This document shows positions 32,326 to 45,134 of a DNA stretch of 64,000 nt, one piece after another. The notes under the pieces were generated by a model that saw only the letters and a program-made list of their open reading frames with translations, did no database searches and was not told the DNA's origin. Position 1 is the stretch's first letter, and every line of letters begins with the position of its first letter. The DNA is from Liolophura sinensis (Eukaryota > Mollusca > Polyplacophora > Chitonida > Chitonidae): NCBI RefSeq assembly GCF_032854445.1, contig NC_088296.1:1924001-1988000 (forward strand), read 5' to 3'. Made by a program: the position numbers and the translations under genes.

Positions 32326-33521
32326 GAATTAAGGAAGCGATTCTTTGCTGCAGCAAATGTCTTAGGAAAGGATATACGGGGGGAACATAAACTGCTTCAA
32401 ACTCTGACGTCTTTATCTGTCATTCGTCTAATGGATCACGCGAATCTGATAAAAAGCAATGATGAGGAGAAAATCTTGTAATCAGGCTAATGGGATATAA
32501 ATGGAAAAAGGCCGAGCGGTTTTGAAAGAAGACACACTGTGTCAGCTTCCCAGAAGAACAAAGATTTTTGCATTTCAAGAAATCCATGTCACGTGACACG
32601 CGCTGTCATTCCAATGAGAAGGGAATCCTTGTTACATCAAATATAAAGAAAACACCTTAAGTGGTGTGATTTTTTTAGTTCTGAGAAAAGGAGAACTTTG
32701 ATAAATGAGACAGGCTGAAGCCGGAATGTTGAACGGAACGAGTACATACCTTTATCTAAAACTCGTGTCTGACCACATACATAAGGCCGGCTAAAAAAAA
32801 CTAAACCTTTGCTATCATCCCAAGTGACAGGCATGTGGGCACTTTATGTGTCAACCTAGCTCCCGCAGGTCGGGCTGTGGTCCTAACGTGTATAAGACGG
32901 GAGTGTATACTTTTTAAGTTCTTTAGTGGTTTGTGTTGAACGTTATTTTGGGAATTAGCCCTCCGATTATTGACCATCCACTGAACGATCATTTTGGTTA
33001 ACCGCTAGTGTACGAATGTCTGTTTTGGCGCTAGATCCCTGTGGAAATAACACAACTCTTCAGTATAGTTATAAGTTTGTATGCAAATGCGGACATTCGT
33101 GTTTATCATGGGAGTGACTCCTATAAGAACCTGCAAATAATTTACGTTAGTGTTAAAATTACATTTTGGCTGCGAGGCTGTCAGTGGCCATCGTCATTTT
33201 AGCGATGTCAACCTTTAGGACTAGGTGATGTTTTAATGCACGCCACGCATCGTCCGCAGTAATTACCCGGTCTCTGTGGTACAGCCTCTAATAAACGTCT
33301 TCTGCTCACGGCATGTCAATCCTTTTATTTCCACCTTTTCTCGTAGAGGGATTAATTGAGCCTAACGAACGTGGATGAAGATAAATCTGATTTTGGACAG
33401 AAAAAAGAGTCTTAGCGTTTTTTGGTTCGGCATCTCCGATGTGACAGCCGAGTGTGATCTTTTCCCCTGTAGAAATTACCTCTCTGGCATATCATTCTAA
33501 TCCAAGTATAGAAGTTAATTG
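32326..33521. other. Unique DNA with a family-Y copy
   Basis: Apart from 32918-33025 (family Y) and a weak family-X resemblance at 33350-33418, nothing is recognised. Confidence 0.4.
32918..33025 (+). repeat. Dispersed repeat family Y, copy 4
   Basis: 'tttagtggtttgtgttg', 'ctccgattattgacc', 'tttggttaaccgctagtgta' and 'cgaatgtctgttttggcgc' align with 30425-30525. Confidence 0.6.
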
Positions 33522-33752
33522 CTAGGAATTCCACTACTCTCTAACCCACCACACCGAAGAAATAGGAAATGGCTGCCTTGAGTATGGAATGCCACGTGTC
33601 AACTTTAATGGTAGGCTAGATCCTGACCAAACTTGCCAGAAATTCGACTACTCTCGAACGCACCATACCGCGGAAAACAGGAAATCGCTGCCTTGAGTAT
33701 GCAATGCAATGTGTCACCTTTAATGGTAGGCTAGATCCTGACCAAGCTTACA
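33522..33752. repeat. Two-copy tandem repeat of about 114 bp
   Basis: Copy 1 starts at about 33527 and copy 2 at 33641. Both read 'aattc.actactct', 'gctgccttgagtatg' and 'tggtaggctagatcctgacc'. Similarity is high, so the duplication is fairly recent. Confidence 0.85.
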
Positions 33753-35103
33753 AACTTAACCCTTTTCTGATAAATGAACAAGTCTTGGGCACAGTGTTAA
33801 AGGGCAGACATGCCATTTCTAACTGACAAATGTAGTCCTTCTCAAAACAATATAAATCTACGCGTGGAAACAGACATTAAAACAGAAGCCGTCAACCAAA
33901 AACGGCCGTTCCAGTACATTTCCCCAGAACGTTTGACATAAACACCCAAAGAACTCAAAAAAATATATATATATAAATTGAGAAATTAGGACAGCATCTT
34001 GCAAAGGGAAACAGTCTACTATTTCCAGTAATGTTACAAAGACGCAAATAAAGTTCTTGGCGACGGAATGAAATCCGTTTGCAAATAGTGTAATAATCCA
34101 TACTGCTATATAAACCGTCGACAATTCAAGTATGTGTCTCACTTGCGCTTTGATTTCAACTATTCAAGCAGGATAATGCCCTATCGGATGAAGCAAATAT
34201 GTTTCACATTGTTGGATTGATTCAGTTAAAGCAAACCTGACTCCCATCTACAGACGATTAGTCGATCACATCTAATTAGCTGTTTCACGGCTAAATCCTT
34301 GATTACTGATTTCCACACATTCCTTGTCTTACTGGTATTTGTATAACAATAGAGATCAATGATGGCGGAGCCCTTCGGACAGTCGTCAGAGATCGATTCA
34401 TGTGTTAACAGACTTTGGGTTTCAGAAGTGTAATTTGTTAATCCAGCCATCAATGGTTAGTCAAACAAGCACTTGTCCGCCTGGACAAGGGAGCGTCGAA
34501 CTCGGTCAATGAATCATCCAGCTAAAGAAACAGTAGTCGAACCATTCTGCCCCTCGGGTACAAGATGAGGGAAGGATGCCTTTGTAAAACCCGACAGAAA
34601 ATCTGGTATAAGGACATACTGCTGAATTGTGACAATGTTTTTAATACGTGGTCGTGTTTTTTGTCAATACCGAAACAGGCAGAATACCTTGCTAGAAAAC
34701 TAACGCGAAACAAATATCCACTTTTTATCCAAATTTTCCAGATTTCCAAAACTTTAAATCAAAGTTTTTAAAACAAATTTTCTGTTGTATCGGTCCACAG
34801 GATGACAAATGGTGGCCTAAAGAGTGACCTTTCATGGCGCAGATTATTCATTATGTATGTAGAAATGAGTGTATGGTGCCATTTCCCGAGCAGTCAGCGG
34901 GAAATGCTGTTTACCATTACGCACTTTATTACAAAGTTGAATCCCAATGCGCTCTTAAGCCGTTTTTTTTATAACCGCATGGAGCGGATACTTCCCATTT
35001 CATGAGACTTGTCTTCAAAGGAACTCCGAACAAAATTGTGTGAAGACGAGTATCTGAGCTTCGTAACACTTTGGCGCGATGTCCTGCAAACATTGAGGAG
35101 TTG
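33753..35103. other. Unique DNA, no gene seen
   Basis: Short unsupported open frames. '(c)acttgtccgcctggacaag' at about 34471 is a small near-palindrome that echoes family V. Confidence 0.4.
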
Positions 35104-35254
35104 TCACGTGGGAAGGTCTGCAGCAACCAGCGGATGGTCGTGGGTTTCCCCCGGGCTCTCCCCGGTTTTCTCCCACCATAATGCTGGCCGCCGTCGTATA
35201 AGTGAAATATTTTTGAGTACGGCGTAAAACACCAATCAAATAAATAAATAAATA
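35104..35254 (+). mobile_element. 5'-truncated tRNA-SINE, near consensus
   Basis: Begins 'cacgtgggaaggtctgcagc' and matches the consensus closely to 'gagtacggcgtaaaacacc' and (AAAT)n. Lack of a head with little divergence suggests a fairly young 5'-truncated insertion. Confidence 0.9.
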
Positions 35255-36147
35255 GGCCTAAACATTCGGACATTGTATTATTGACGTTTATAAAAGCACT
35301 ATGCCATGATTGTATTTCTACATTTAGATAAACGGTGGGGTGTATTTCGTGGGCAATTTTTACAGGCAATTCTGTGAAAGCTATAAAATTTGAGCAACGA
35401 CACCTACAGGCAGGATTGAATGCAATAAAAGTATTTAGGGAAAATATAGTGGTATTGCACTGGCGGTTTTTTCATGCAAAGTTTGAACGTTTGGTCTACT
35501 GGGGAAATTTGAAGGATACATTTGGGTAATGTGCAACGCTTGCCATCTTCCAATCGAGATTGGTTCACATAAAGATGCGATATTTTAGAGTTATTTTTTC
35601 GGGTTTCCTGCAGTATGTGGTGATAGCCAGTGTAATTTACAGACATTACAGTCAAGCATCAGGGAGTAGTTGGCAGCTAATAAAGGCCGAGTTAAACGTG
35701 TGGCCGTTACGAGTAATTTACTTTCTTCACCTCGTAATGTTTCTCCCATACGATGATTCTTGTCATCGCACTCTGGAGATACTGATTTTCAAGCACAGCC
35801 ATGGAGATTTGAGACACAAGGATGTTGTGTGGTGTCAGTAATATCGTATTATTTATAATTTACGCTCTCCATTTACCTCTATCCAGCTATTTTGCTGAAT
35901 GCGTTGCTATCGTGCCTAACCAATAAGATTGCTGGCTGGTGTATCTCTGGTGCGGCTGAGGTGTTAAAACAGGAGAAGGGTTGAGGCCAGTGAAGTTGGG
36001 GGTTCCAACCCTGATGTCGTGTTTCTGGAGCGTCTTTGAATCAGGAGGCTTGCCAAGTACCCGGTGAAGTGTTATGGTTTACTGCAAGCTTTGTGATTGA
36101 CATGTCGTAAACCTGACCATTATAGTATAAGTGAAGACATTCTAGAG
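35255..36147. other. Unique DNA, no gene seen
   Basis: Includes a faint tRNA-like 'ggggttccaaccctg' at about 35998 and otherwise only short open frames. Confidence 0.35.
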
Positions 36148-36240
36148 AACTGGGTTTCCTCCGATCATAAAACTGGCCGCCGGCGTATAGGGTTAATATC
36201 CTTAAGTACGGCGTAAAACACCAATCAAATGAATAAACCA
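36148..36240 (+). mobile_element. Short tRNA-SINE 3' fragment
   Basis: 'gggtttcctccgatcataaa', 'ctggccgccggcgtata', a diverged middle, 'agtacggcgtaaaacaccaa' and a short tail. Confidence 0.8.
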
Positions 36241-36365
36241 ATATTGCTACGCTGGTTTCCATCGAGTAGCGAATGATTGCCATTAAAACCAGTTCTAATG
36301 CATTGCTCTTCGTGATGGTTTCGGCTTCGGCAAGAAAGCCATTGACAAAAATCCTGAACGCCATG

Positions 36366-36505
36366 TCAATCCCCGTGCATCTGGAGCTTAGCACGACACC
36401 GCCAATTATTCTTCCTCGATTAGTTTTTGTCTGTCACAGGAATTAATCAACTTCAGGGAGCCTAGATAATGATACATGCACATTTGAGTCATTCCGAGAA
36501 AAAAA
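36366..36505. repeat. Dispersed repeat family X, copy 2
   Basis: 'ccccgtgcatctggagctta', 'tttttgtctgtcacaggaat' and 'taatcaacttcagggag' match 29951-30095. It sits close downstream of a SINE fragment, as copy 1 does (29718-29842), so the SINE-plus-X segment might have been duplicated as a unit. Confidence 0.65.
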
Positions 36506-39500
36506 AGTACCAGTCAAATAAAGCAAATCTTGAGAATCACAGTCACAGGAATAGATAGGTATTGAACGTGGAAAAACTCACTTTGTATGAGCAATATCGC
36601 TGCAAGGTTAAGGCTTTAAACATGCGGGAATGTTGTGATCAATCTAGACTCTGGTATATAAACCTCCTGTTTACTGTCCGCTGAGAATCAACATGCTGTA
36701 GCTCGTTTGCACCATATACTGTTTTGTGCATGCACGATTGACGAACGATTGGCCATGTATTTATGGCGGCTCAGTAATGCCCCATGCAAAGGAGCGTGAA
36801 GACGTGTTATTTTCAGTAAACTATATCCGTGTTTTGAGATGAGATTGGCAGCAGCAAGATGTGAGAAAACAATAGAAAGACTTACGTTTTCAAATAAGCT
36901 ATAGAAATGGAATTATTAGTTAAAATTCGAAATCAACTTAGTACGTGTTAAAGACTAACGAGTTGTTTTACTTAAAAATAGTTCATTTTGTGACTCATCA
37001 AAATTCTCTGGAGACCGTCTCCTTTCCGGTAACATGAGAAGGTTAACCACTAACTTACCAAAGTTCCGTGGTTCATTCCGGGCATGTGTTTCGATCAAGA
37101 CAATGGGCACCCAACACCGTGACCCAACGGGACGGTAGGAACACAGTCATTGACAAAAACCACCGCAGGATTAGGTGATGTTTTACTTCTAGAAGAAGGG
37201 AAGAATAAAAATAAGTACATGCGTGTTCGACACTCCAAAGGGTTCACATTTATGCATGTTTGAAGTAAGAAATAACCATCTGTCTTCATCAACCCATGCA
37301 CACAAAGACAACAAATATTCCTTTTTAAATACGATTGTATTATCTTATCATCCCATCTAACGTTTAATTGATTCAAGTGTTAATTGGCTTTTAACGGTCC
37401 CTCAGCAGAATCTCCAAGCTAAGAAAACAAATGGCACATTTTCAGTTGCTGCAGTTTGGGTTAAAGTCCTCCACTGGTTGACGAATCAGTTCTTTATTCA
37501 CTTGCAACATAATGAAAGCTGAAGTAGAAAACCGTGAGCATAAACGTTGCTGTTACAAACACAATAACACCATAATAACGTCACAATAAGGCCACAATAA
37601 CGGCACAGTCAACCCACAATAACGTCACAATAACGCCACAATAACGGCACGTTTGAACACGCGTTAGCTGAAGCGCTATTCTGGTCCATGATTTGGGCCA
37701 TCACTCTTGGTACGCAGGGACAAACCTTGATCCAGATTTGGCGCTGAAGATCAGAAAATAGTTTTTCAAATCAGATGTGAATTTTTGTTTCAGACAAGTT
37801 AGGTATAGACGGAATGAAAAATTAATGGCGATCGAGGTGAAGTAAATGTTTCAGATCGCACCGTTTTTCCCATGTTCCGATTCGCTTTGATGGATCACCT
37901 GGTTTAATAAGAAGAACGGAAGTTTTCATTTAGCCGGAATACTGTACTTTACAGTATTTTGTCTGGTTTTGACATTATTTAGGGTGGTGTACATGTAGAT
38001 ATTTTGTACCAGCAAAACCGGGAATACAAACAACTACTTTTGAAACTATGCAAGCTAAACTAGGCTACATGCATATAAAGAAGATATAGTTTCCACAGAA
38101 AGAAGCCGAGCAAACTATTTTGAGAGATGAAGCTGTAAATATATAGAGATTTAGAGAGCGCGTGTGTCTGGGGTAATGGATGATACCAGATTCAGGCTTT
38201 AGCGCAATATTTATATGCAATTGACGTATATGTACAACTGCTTTGATGCATAGTCATATTTCAATATTAAGCGGCCTTGCATGTACTGTTACACGTAGCT
38301 AAATCCCAGACAGACGGAGTCTTATGACCCTGTCACAAAACTTCCAACCCCACTCACGTGAACACTGGTACGCACAGCATTTCCACCAAAGGTCTACAAA
38401 TCAAAAAATGGGTGATGGCATTATTACAATCTTGTGACTTTTGTTGGCGTATATGCGACGAAAATTGATTGGAATTTTAGTGATATGTCTCACGATGCTT
38501 TCCTAAATGTATAAGTGGGTATTATAAATCGTAATCGATGTTTATGATAGTCACTAAAGTACGTCTTCGATCATCATGCTGAGCATTTTCTGTTAGGATA
38601 ACAAAAGGAATCGTTTCATTAATTTGGAGGGACTTCTGTCTGAGTTACTTCCGGTCTTCTGCATAAATATTAATCGTTTTGTGACTGAATCTCACCCACC
38701 TATTTTCAAACCTTGTCCTCTACACCTGTTATAGTAGTTTTGGCATGTTTCTCTGATATAATAATTTATGTATTCTGTTTTATTTGATATGCCCTCTCAC
38801 GAACCTCTATCGACTTGGCTGGTGAAACGAGCAACGGCTTTGCATTATTTATGCCAACCACTAAACCTTGTCTAAACACTAGCCAGGGTAAAGTCGATAC
38901 AAGCTCATGGTACAATATATAAAAAACTGTTCAAGCACGTAACATTCCAGGTGCTTTCCCACGCTCTCTGGGGTTAGTGATCGGTATATAAACGCTTTCA
39001 CATAAGTGGACAGTGACTTGAGGTGACTGAAAAAAAAGCAGATCGGACGGCTTTGGCATGTAGAGTAGTAACCAGGTATACATTTGTGAACATGTCATCC
39101 TAATATCTGTAGATCGGAGAACGTCTCCCAACATAGTTATACACCATCACCATCAACATTGTTATCACAGAATCGCACCAATCATACTACGTCATGCGAA
39201 AGTGAATATAAAGACGGACAGGGCTCCTACGTTAAAATGTAAATAACGAGGTTGTAGGGAATCTGTCTTGGTTTGTGGTATGTTCTTCCTTGTTTAACAG
39301 TAATGGTGTTTGTGGAAAAACTAACGGAAATGTTCAAAACGAAAATCCTTAAAATGAATTACACGCATTGTGGACTCAATATGTACAGGGTTGAGTTTTC
39401 AAGAAAGAAAATGAGGGCTTAAAATAAGTTTGTATAAATACGACATCATTTGACAAGTGGAAGATTGCCTTGGATGGCTTCAAACGCTTGTGGTATAAAT

Positions 39501-40294
39501 GAATAAAATAAAAAAAGCTAGAAAAAGTGCAGGGCACAAGCTGCAATATATGCTCATTGAAAGCAAAGGAAGGCACCCTACGACCAAGAATGAGACGAAC
39601 ACTATCACCAACAAAAACTTCAATAACAGCAACAACAACAACAACACCCATTCGTACAGCTGCCTTCTGTCACTGAACCACGTAAGTAAATTCCATGATC
39701 GAGCTTAACAGAGAGTTAATGTTTGAGTCATTGTCCGCTGACAATTCCCAGTGTAATGTTTCATTTATTCGCACGTCATGATAAGGGAACGAACCCTTGG
39801 GACGCCATTGGCGACATCATTTCCTGTTATTTGTAAGTCTCAGTCAGTTCTTAGAAAACAGACGGCCTTAAAGCCATTAGTAACCCTAAAAACACAGTTA
39901 CAATATTGGAATCCTCCGCGGTAACCCTAGCCAGTGATTGAGTTGTACCGACTTGACCGTTATTCCAGACAGCATTCTACACACCCGGCAATAAATCCCT
40001 ATTAGGGTCTACAAAGACGTTCAGGGGTACTATTTAGAATGGTCTCCCATAATAATCGGTATCTTTACTCAGAAAATAACCCTTGCAAGAAACACCAAAG
40101 TTACCAAAAGGGCAAAGAGATCACACTTTGACGTATAAATTCTGCATAAACCAGGACTCTGTTGGTGGCGTAAGTGGCATGGTCCCTTTGCATTGTATTA
40201 ATCTTATTGTATGTTATATGTAATGACAACATAGCATTTTGAGTACCTCTAGTCCAGTGACGTCTAACAAATTGCACTACATATCACTGCATCT
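36506..40294. other. Long unique stretch, no gene seen
   Basis: No splice-bounded coding frame with good signals. A short repeat is at 37561-37652. A GTAAGT at 39679 follows an open stretch, but the upstream acceptor lacks a pyrimidine tract. Confidence 0.45.
37561..37652. repeat. Short 'cacaataacg' direct repeats
   Basis: 'cacaataacg' followed by tcac, ccac or gcac recurs about seven times with a period near 10-11 bp. Confidence 0.8.
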
Positions 40295-40475
40295 GTTTCT
40301 ATCTAACCCTACTCAAGCCATGCTAAGGGACGTGTAACTTGCTACTTTTTATGCATTTACATGAACAGTTAGAATGAAACCCTAACTGAGGTAACAGGGC
40401 AAGAAACTGTATTTCACCGGTTACGTGTGACCATTTGCCAGCTATCAGACTGTCGTCGGTGCTCTGGTTTTTCTC
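40295..40475 (+). repeat. Dispersed repeat family Z, copy 4
   Basis: 'gacgtgtaacttgctacttt', 'gcatttacatgaacagttag', 'aatgaaaccctaactgaggt' and 'ccggttacgtgtgaccattt' align with 24925-25105 in inverse orientation. Confidence 0.7.
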
Positions 40476-40837
40476 TCTATGCTTTATATCTTAATTATAT
40501 TTAATGTGTTTATAATACATTTAAAACGGTACCCAGTCATTATGGTGTCAGAACAGCAAGAAGGCCACACAATTCTGCATTTTGGACTCCTTTGCTGACA
40601 CTGTAAAATCTGTCATTCTTTAAGACTTTTATAATGGATTCAAGGCTTTACACACTGTAATAACTGCTAACGTTTAATATGTTCAGCGTGTGTTTAGGTT
40701 TTAAATACATGCGTTTGTTTCACAAATTCATGGACGTATTTTGACTGCTTACATTTATTTTATAAATGCAATCATTGATGTAGTAATTTGGATAGGTCTG
40801 TTGCTTAAACGCAATGATTTGAAGTGTTCTGTGTTCA

Positions 40838-41104
40838 TTTATTTATTTTATTTGACTGGTGTTTTACGTCGTACTCAAAAATATTTCACTCATACGACGG
40901 CGGCCAGCATTGTGGTGGGTGGGAACAGGGCAGAGCCCGGGGGAAACCCTCAACCATCCGCAGGTTACTGGCAGACCTTCCCACGTTCGGCTGGAGAGGA
41001 AGCCAGTATGAGATGGATTTGAACTTAATGCGACCCAATTAGTGAGAGACTTCTGGGTCATCACGCTGCGCTAGCGCGCTAACCAACCACGCCACGAAGG
41101 CCCC
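40838..41104 (-). mobile_element. Full-length tRNA-SINE
   Basis: On the minus strand: tRNA head ('ggggccttcgtggcgtggtt', 'agcgcgctagcgcagcgtga'), B-box region diverged ('taagttcaaatcc'), middle, and 3' block ending 'gagtacgacgtaaaacacca' plus AT-rich tail. A diverged 12-bp flanking duplication, 'ttctgtgttcat' (40827-40838) and 'ttctgcgtttat' (41106-41117), matches at 10 of 12 positions. Confidence 0.9.
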
Positions 41105-41267
41105 TTTCTGCGTTTATGATCAACATTATAATGCGGTCTTATTAACAATTGTTGGATATACATGCTTAAGTATGCTTCATTCTTAGCACCTATATTATTT
41201 GGGTCATACAAAAAATTGTATTTGCTGCTGCTTCGCTTGGCGCTCAGAAAATAGAGGTTAGAGCAAG

Positions 41268-42779
41268 GAACTGTAATTGTAATTCTTTTTTTGTTTATTG
41301 AGGATTTCCCACAGCTCTATAGCCACAAGGGGATCTCCGCAACAATAAAATCAGCACAGATGTTAGATCACGGTTAATACTGTTTTGAGAGTACAAAAGT
41401 TCTTAACTGTTTCCAGTGAAGAGTTTTGGATATGAACAGGCAATGAATTCCATTCTTTAGTAATCTTGGGCAAGAACGAAGAGGAGAAAATCTGAGTTCT
41501 GCATTTAAATAATCGAAAGTGATGTCTATCTCTAAGATTGTAGGTATTTGTTTCGCTATTATATCCTTGAGTTAGTAAGGTCTTTAGGTATGGAGGAGAG
41601 AGCCCATTTTCGATTTTATGAAAAAACAGAATGCGTTTGGGTCTACGCCGACTATATAAGGGTTCCCTTTTTAGTTAATTTAAAAGAGATTTATGTGAAG
41701 TTCGACATATGCCCCCTGTACATAACGGTGCTGCTAGGCGTTGGATATTTTCCATTGAGTTGGATATTGAAACGCTGCAGTTGTCAAATAGAAAATCCCC
41801 ATATTCAATAGCACACATTATTAAGCCAAAGTACAGTGTGATCATACACTTTTTAGTAAGTGTTCGCAAGGCTCGACTAATCATACTCAATTTCATATTA
41901 CTTGTCTTAACTATAGCTCTTACATGCTCATTCCATTTACCATTGTTGTCGCAGAATAATTCCGAGATATTTGTGGGATGGAACGCTCTTCACATCTACG
42001 CGATCTAAATACAATCTCGGATGTGAGGGATTATTTTTCAATGATATTAAGAGATAAACAGTGTTGGAGCATTAAGTGGCTCAAGCCATTGACTAGCCCA
42101 GTTGGACTGACATTCAAGATCACGATTAAGTTTAGCCTCAGATGTTGCTAAATCTAAAGTTTCTTCAGATAAGGATGTGTCATCTGCAAAAATGTTAATA
42201 TTACATTCAATGTTCATACTAATATCATTGACAAAAAAAAAGAGAAGGAGAAGTGTACCCAATACAGAGCTTGTGGGACACCAGCATATATTGTATAACT
42301 TGTGGACTCAGCCTTAATTTTTGGCCACACATATAATCTTTTAACCACGCAAATAGAGGATCTTCAATATCCAACTGCTCTAACTTAAACAGGAGACCAC
42401 AATGCCAAGCTTTATCAAAAGCCTTACCGAAATCTAAAAATAGTAAACAGGTGACATTTCCATTGTCAAAATTATTTTATATGCCATGTATAGTTGTTGT
42501 AGGCTGGCATAGTCGAATACCCAAGTTTAAATCTAGAGTTCTGTGGTACAAGAAGATTATTTGACAAACATTAACCATACCGATGTTTATACACGACCTT
42601 CTCCAAGACCTTGGAAAGAGAGGGTTGAAGGGACACTGGTCGATAATTAGAAACGTCATGTCTATCTCCTTTTTTAAATTACTGGGCAGACTTGAGAGAG
42701 ATTCCATGCTGCTGGAAAGACAGCTGTCTGTAAGAAATAATTGAACAGATTCCTTAAAAAGGAAACATAACTGGTTGGC
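41268..42779 (-). mobile_element. Broken non-LTR retrotransposon, reverse transcriptase part
   Basis: Minus-strand conceptual translation gives consecutive pieces of a LINE reverse transcriptase. Near 42720 there is an FPAAWN-like stretch, then RPVSLQPS-type sequence with KVLEKV (about 42600-42640). Motif A follows as FLDFGKAFDKAWH (about 42397-42441). A GVPQ..SVLG motif (about 42253-42285) is broken by a one-base deletion. FVNDIS and the catalytic FADDTSL (about 42170-42194) come next. The C-terminal part has YGDFLFDNCSVS, RTSHKSLLN followed by a stop, and KEWNSLPVHIQ (41429-41461). It ends in an 'attac'-type short repeat at 41270-41285. This is the pattern of Jockey/CR1-like elements. Endonuclease and ORF1 are absent and several frameshifts and stops are present, so it is dead. 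Its left (5') end abuts a family-2 element at 42780. Confidence 0.9.
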
Positions 42780-43006
42780 CGTGTGTCAGTATAATGTGGG
42801 GGTGGGGTGGTGTGTGTGTGGTGGGGGGCGATGTCCGGTGTCTTCGGCATGATGCTTTAGTGGCGGCAACCCTTTTATGGTATGCACTCTCCCTGCCACA
42901 AGAAGAAACAATATATGTACAAACACCAAATGACTCATCCTCGTTATATGACTGAAAAAATTGTTAAGTACGGCGTTAAACCCCAAGCATCCATTCATTC
43001 ATACCT
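42780..43006 (+). mobile_element. Family-2 element ending 'gacgttaaacccc'-type
   Basis: Starts 'gtgtgtcagtataatgtggg', runs through a G-rich stretch and 'gtgtcttcggcatgatgctt', and ends 'aagtacggcgttaaacccca' followed by 'ccattcattcat'. It is related at the 3' end to 21001-21176 and 18372-18412. I recall this as a common molluscan short repeat. There is no coding frame. It begins exactly where the LINE relic stops. Confidence 0.65.
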
Positions 43007-44384
43007 ATATTATCTGTGACAAAGAGATGTTTATCACAACTATAAATGCTAAACAATGTTTTTTTCAGTGTATTTAAGGTCTGTATTACTCTTTGGGTAA
43101 GTTTTAGAAATCTTCTGGGATACCGGACTGATCTGACCGATCATCAGACGGATAATGTTTTATTATCTCCCTTGTCTTACCTCTTCATTACACCTTTTCG
43201 ACCTTAATTCTATCAAATTAATTACCCCAGCTTTCTTCGTAAATGTTTAACAGTAAACGGAGGCAAGCGTCTGGGGCGCCTAAGAAAATCTTTTTCGACG
43301 TGTGTTAATAGTTGTCTTTGGCTCTTAATTACTGCCGAGAATTGTTGGGCGATTGGGCTGCTGGGATCGCTGTACACGTTGCTATGTGACAATTAAGGTC
43401 TTGCACGAAATGTGGCGAGAACGCCCGTCAGATGACGTGTTACAGTGTCCTCAGTGTCTAGCGCTGCACTGACCTCTAAATAGGCTAAAGCCACAAACAG
43501 TTTAGGGTAGACTGGTTCGCTCTGGATTAACGGGGAGTAGAGTCAGTGAATGAATGAAGAAATAAACAATTAAAGAAAAAAACAATGACACTATACGGGG
43601 GTTTGAGGGCCGCAGATTTCTAAGCCATTTCTGAATTAGACTACATGTCCTTGGAAGGCCGATGGCGCATTAACATTCGCCACAAAATGGGGCTGCATTT
43701 TTTAAAATGATGTCAATAAACAAAAAAAGATGCTGACTTCCAAATACTCTAAGAATTGCACCATGGACAAAAGTAAACGATATATCAGCGATGGGCAGCA
43801 AATCTGATTTACACTTAGTCCCAACATGGCGGCGTTCCGTAGTTTGGCAAGCGCAACTTAGAAGTCCGTTCTTTGCACGTGCTCAAAAGAAATCAAGTGA
43901 AATGAATCCAACAGAATCAAGATAGAATGTATGTATCTTAGACCATAGTGCTGACGAAGGAAGTGAGAAAAGTTTTATTTTAAATGTCTCCAGCCGTCGT
44001 CAATACAGTGCCGTTGGTCTACCACGCAATGCCATACAGTTGGTATTCGAATCTGTGGGTCCATTAGCCACGTGGTACGGTGCGTATATGTAATGGACCG
44101 GAGCAGTTCCACGAGGTGAAAACCACGTGCAACTGCATTTTGACCTCTTAACTCGGTACGACCAGGTAACCGTGCAGTCTCGTGGGTTTAAAGTGCTAGT
44201 GTTGCTACGTAGGCATTCGTGAATAGAAGTATTCAGTTATGCAATAATCCCTAATTAAAAGGTATTTATCTTAGTTTCTCCTCCATCATCTATAGTTGCG
44301 TTTATGCTGTCAACAATTACATTTCCTTCATGGGACATCCACTTAGAACATCTATATGTTGTGAACACTGTATTAGCCGAACAC
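43007..44384. other. Unique DNA, no gene seen
   Basis: Acceptor-like 'caatgtttttttcag' (to 43068) and donor-like 'gtaagtttt' (43098) bracket only about 28 bases. 'ggtattcgaatctgtgggtc' near 44040 is faintly B-box-like. Nothing is called. Confidence 0.4.
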
Positions 44385-44745
44385 GACACGGAAAACCGTT
44401 ATTTGAAGACAACCCCTATGAAGAACATCATTTATCAACCCTATCTGGCTCGATTTATCTTATTATACAGGGCTGCACGAAAACTTCCTGAAATTGCAAA
44501 TATCTGTAATTTACCATCTGGCTCGCAGAATGCCACCTCAGCCGTGATATGACGCATATGTACAAACTCACCTTTTCGTGAAGGCCCTCTCTACATACGT
44601 GGGGCGAACATCTCCGAACTGTATATGGTGTAATGAGACGTCCGGTTTCCAGACAAGCAGGTCATGAAGACTGGGGTGTAGATCATACAGTAGTACTTGT
44701 AGAATCGATACTGTGCCAAGAGATGATGGAGGAGATGAGAATAAA
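44385..44745. repeat. Dispersed repeat family W, copy 2
   Basis: Collinear with 16145-16510, including the identical 28-bp block at 44495-44522. Ends near 'gatgatggaggaga', matching 'gatgataacggaggagg' in copy 1. Confidence 0.65.
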
Positions 44746-45059
44746 TTTCTCTAAATGTTAACCCGAGCTGTCACCAAGTATTGCGAACTAGAACGACTGT
44801 ACCAGCGTTTGTGTACATTTCAGAGAAAGGGAATTGGAAGGGGGTGGGGCGGAGCTAAGTAGGGTTTTGAGGTAAAGCTCCGGGGTAAGAGATAGGGCCA
44901 CTTGTCTTTACATTTATTTTGTTTTAATGTTATAATGACGAAGTAAAGAAGTGTTTAATGCACTTTATTCTCACCTCAAGAAAGCATCGGGCAGTTGCGC
45001 GGTCATCTTGTCAACGTAACTCTTATTGTAGCATAAATGTCCTTCTAAGTATTTATTTG

Positions 45060-45096
45060 CAGTGTATTATTTATTTATTTATTTATTTATTTTTTC
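45060..45096. repeat. (ATTT)n microsatellite
   Basis: About seven copies of TTTA/ATTT in a row. It could be the tail of a decayed minus-strand SINE, but no SINE body follows. Confidence 0.85.
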
Positions 45097-45134
45097 TTTG
45101 ATCTACAGCCATGTATCGAATAGATTTAGACAGA

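Noticed and set aside
39533-39678. Exon between 'gtgcag' and 'gtaagtaaat'
   Set aside because: The donor is good, but the acceptor is preceded by A-rich sequence without a pyrimidine tract and the peptide is an Asn run from a CAA-type repeat.
43069-43096. Microexon after 'gtttttttcag'
   Set aside because: Only about 28 bases, includes a stop in one frame, and no neighbouring exon.
45060-45096. SINE tail
   Set aside because: The (ATTT)n run is not followed by any recognisable SINE body, so it is listed only as a microsatellite.
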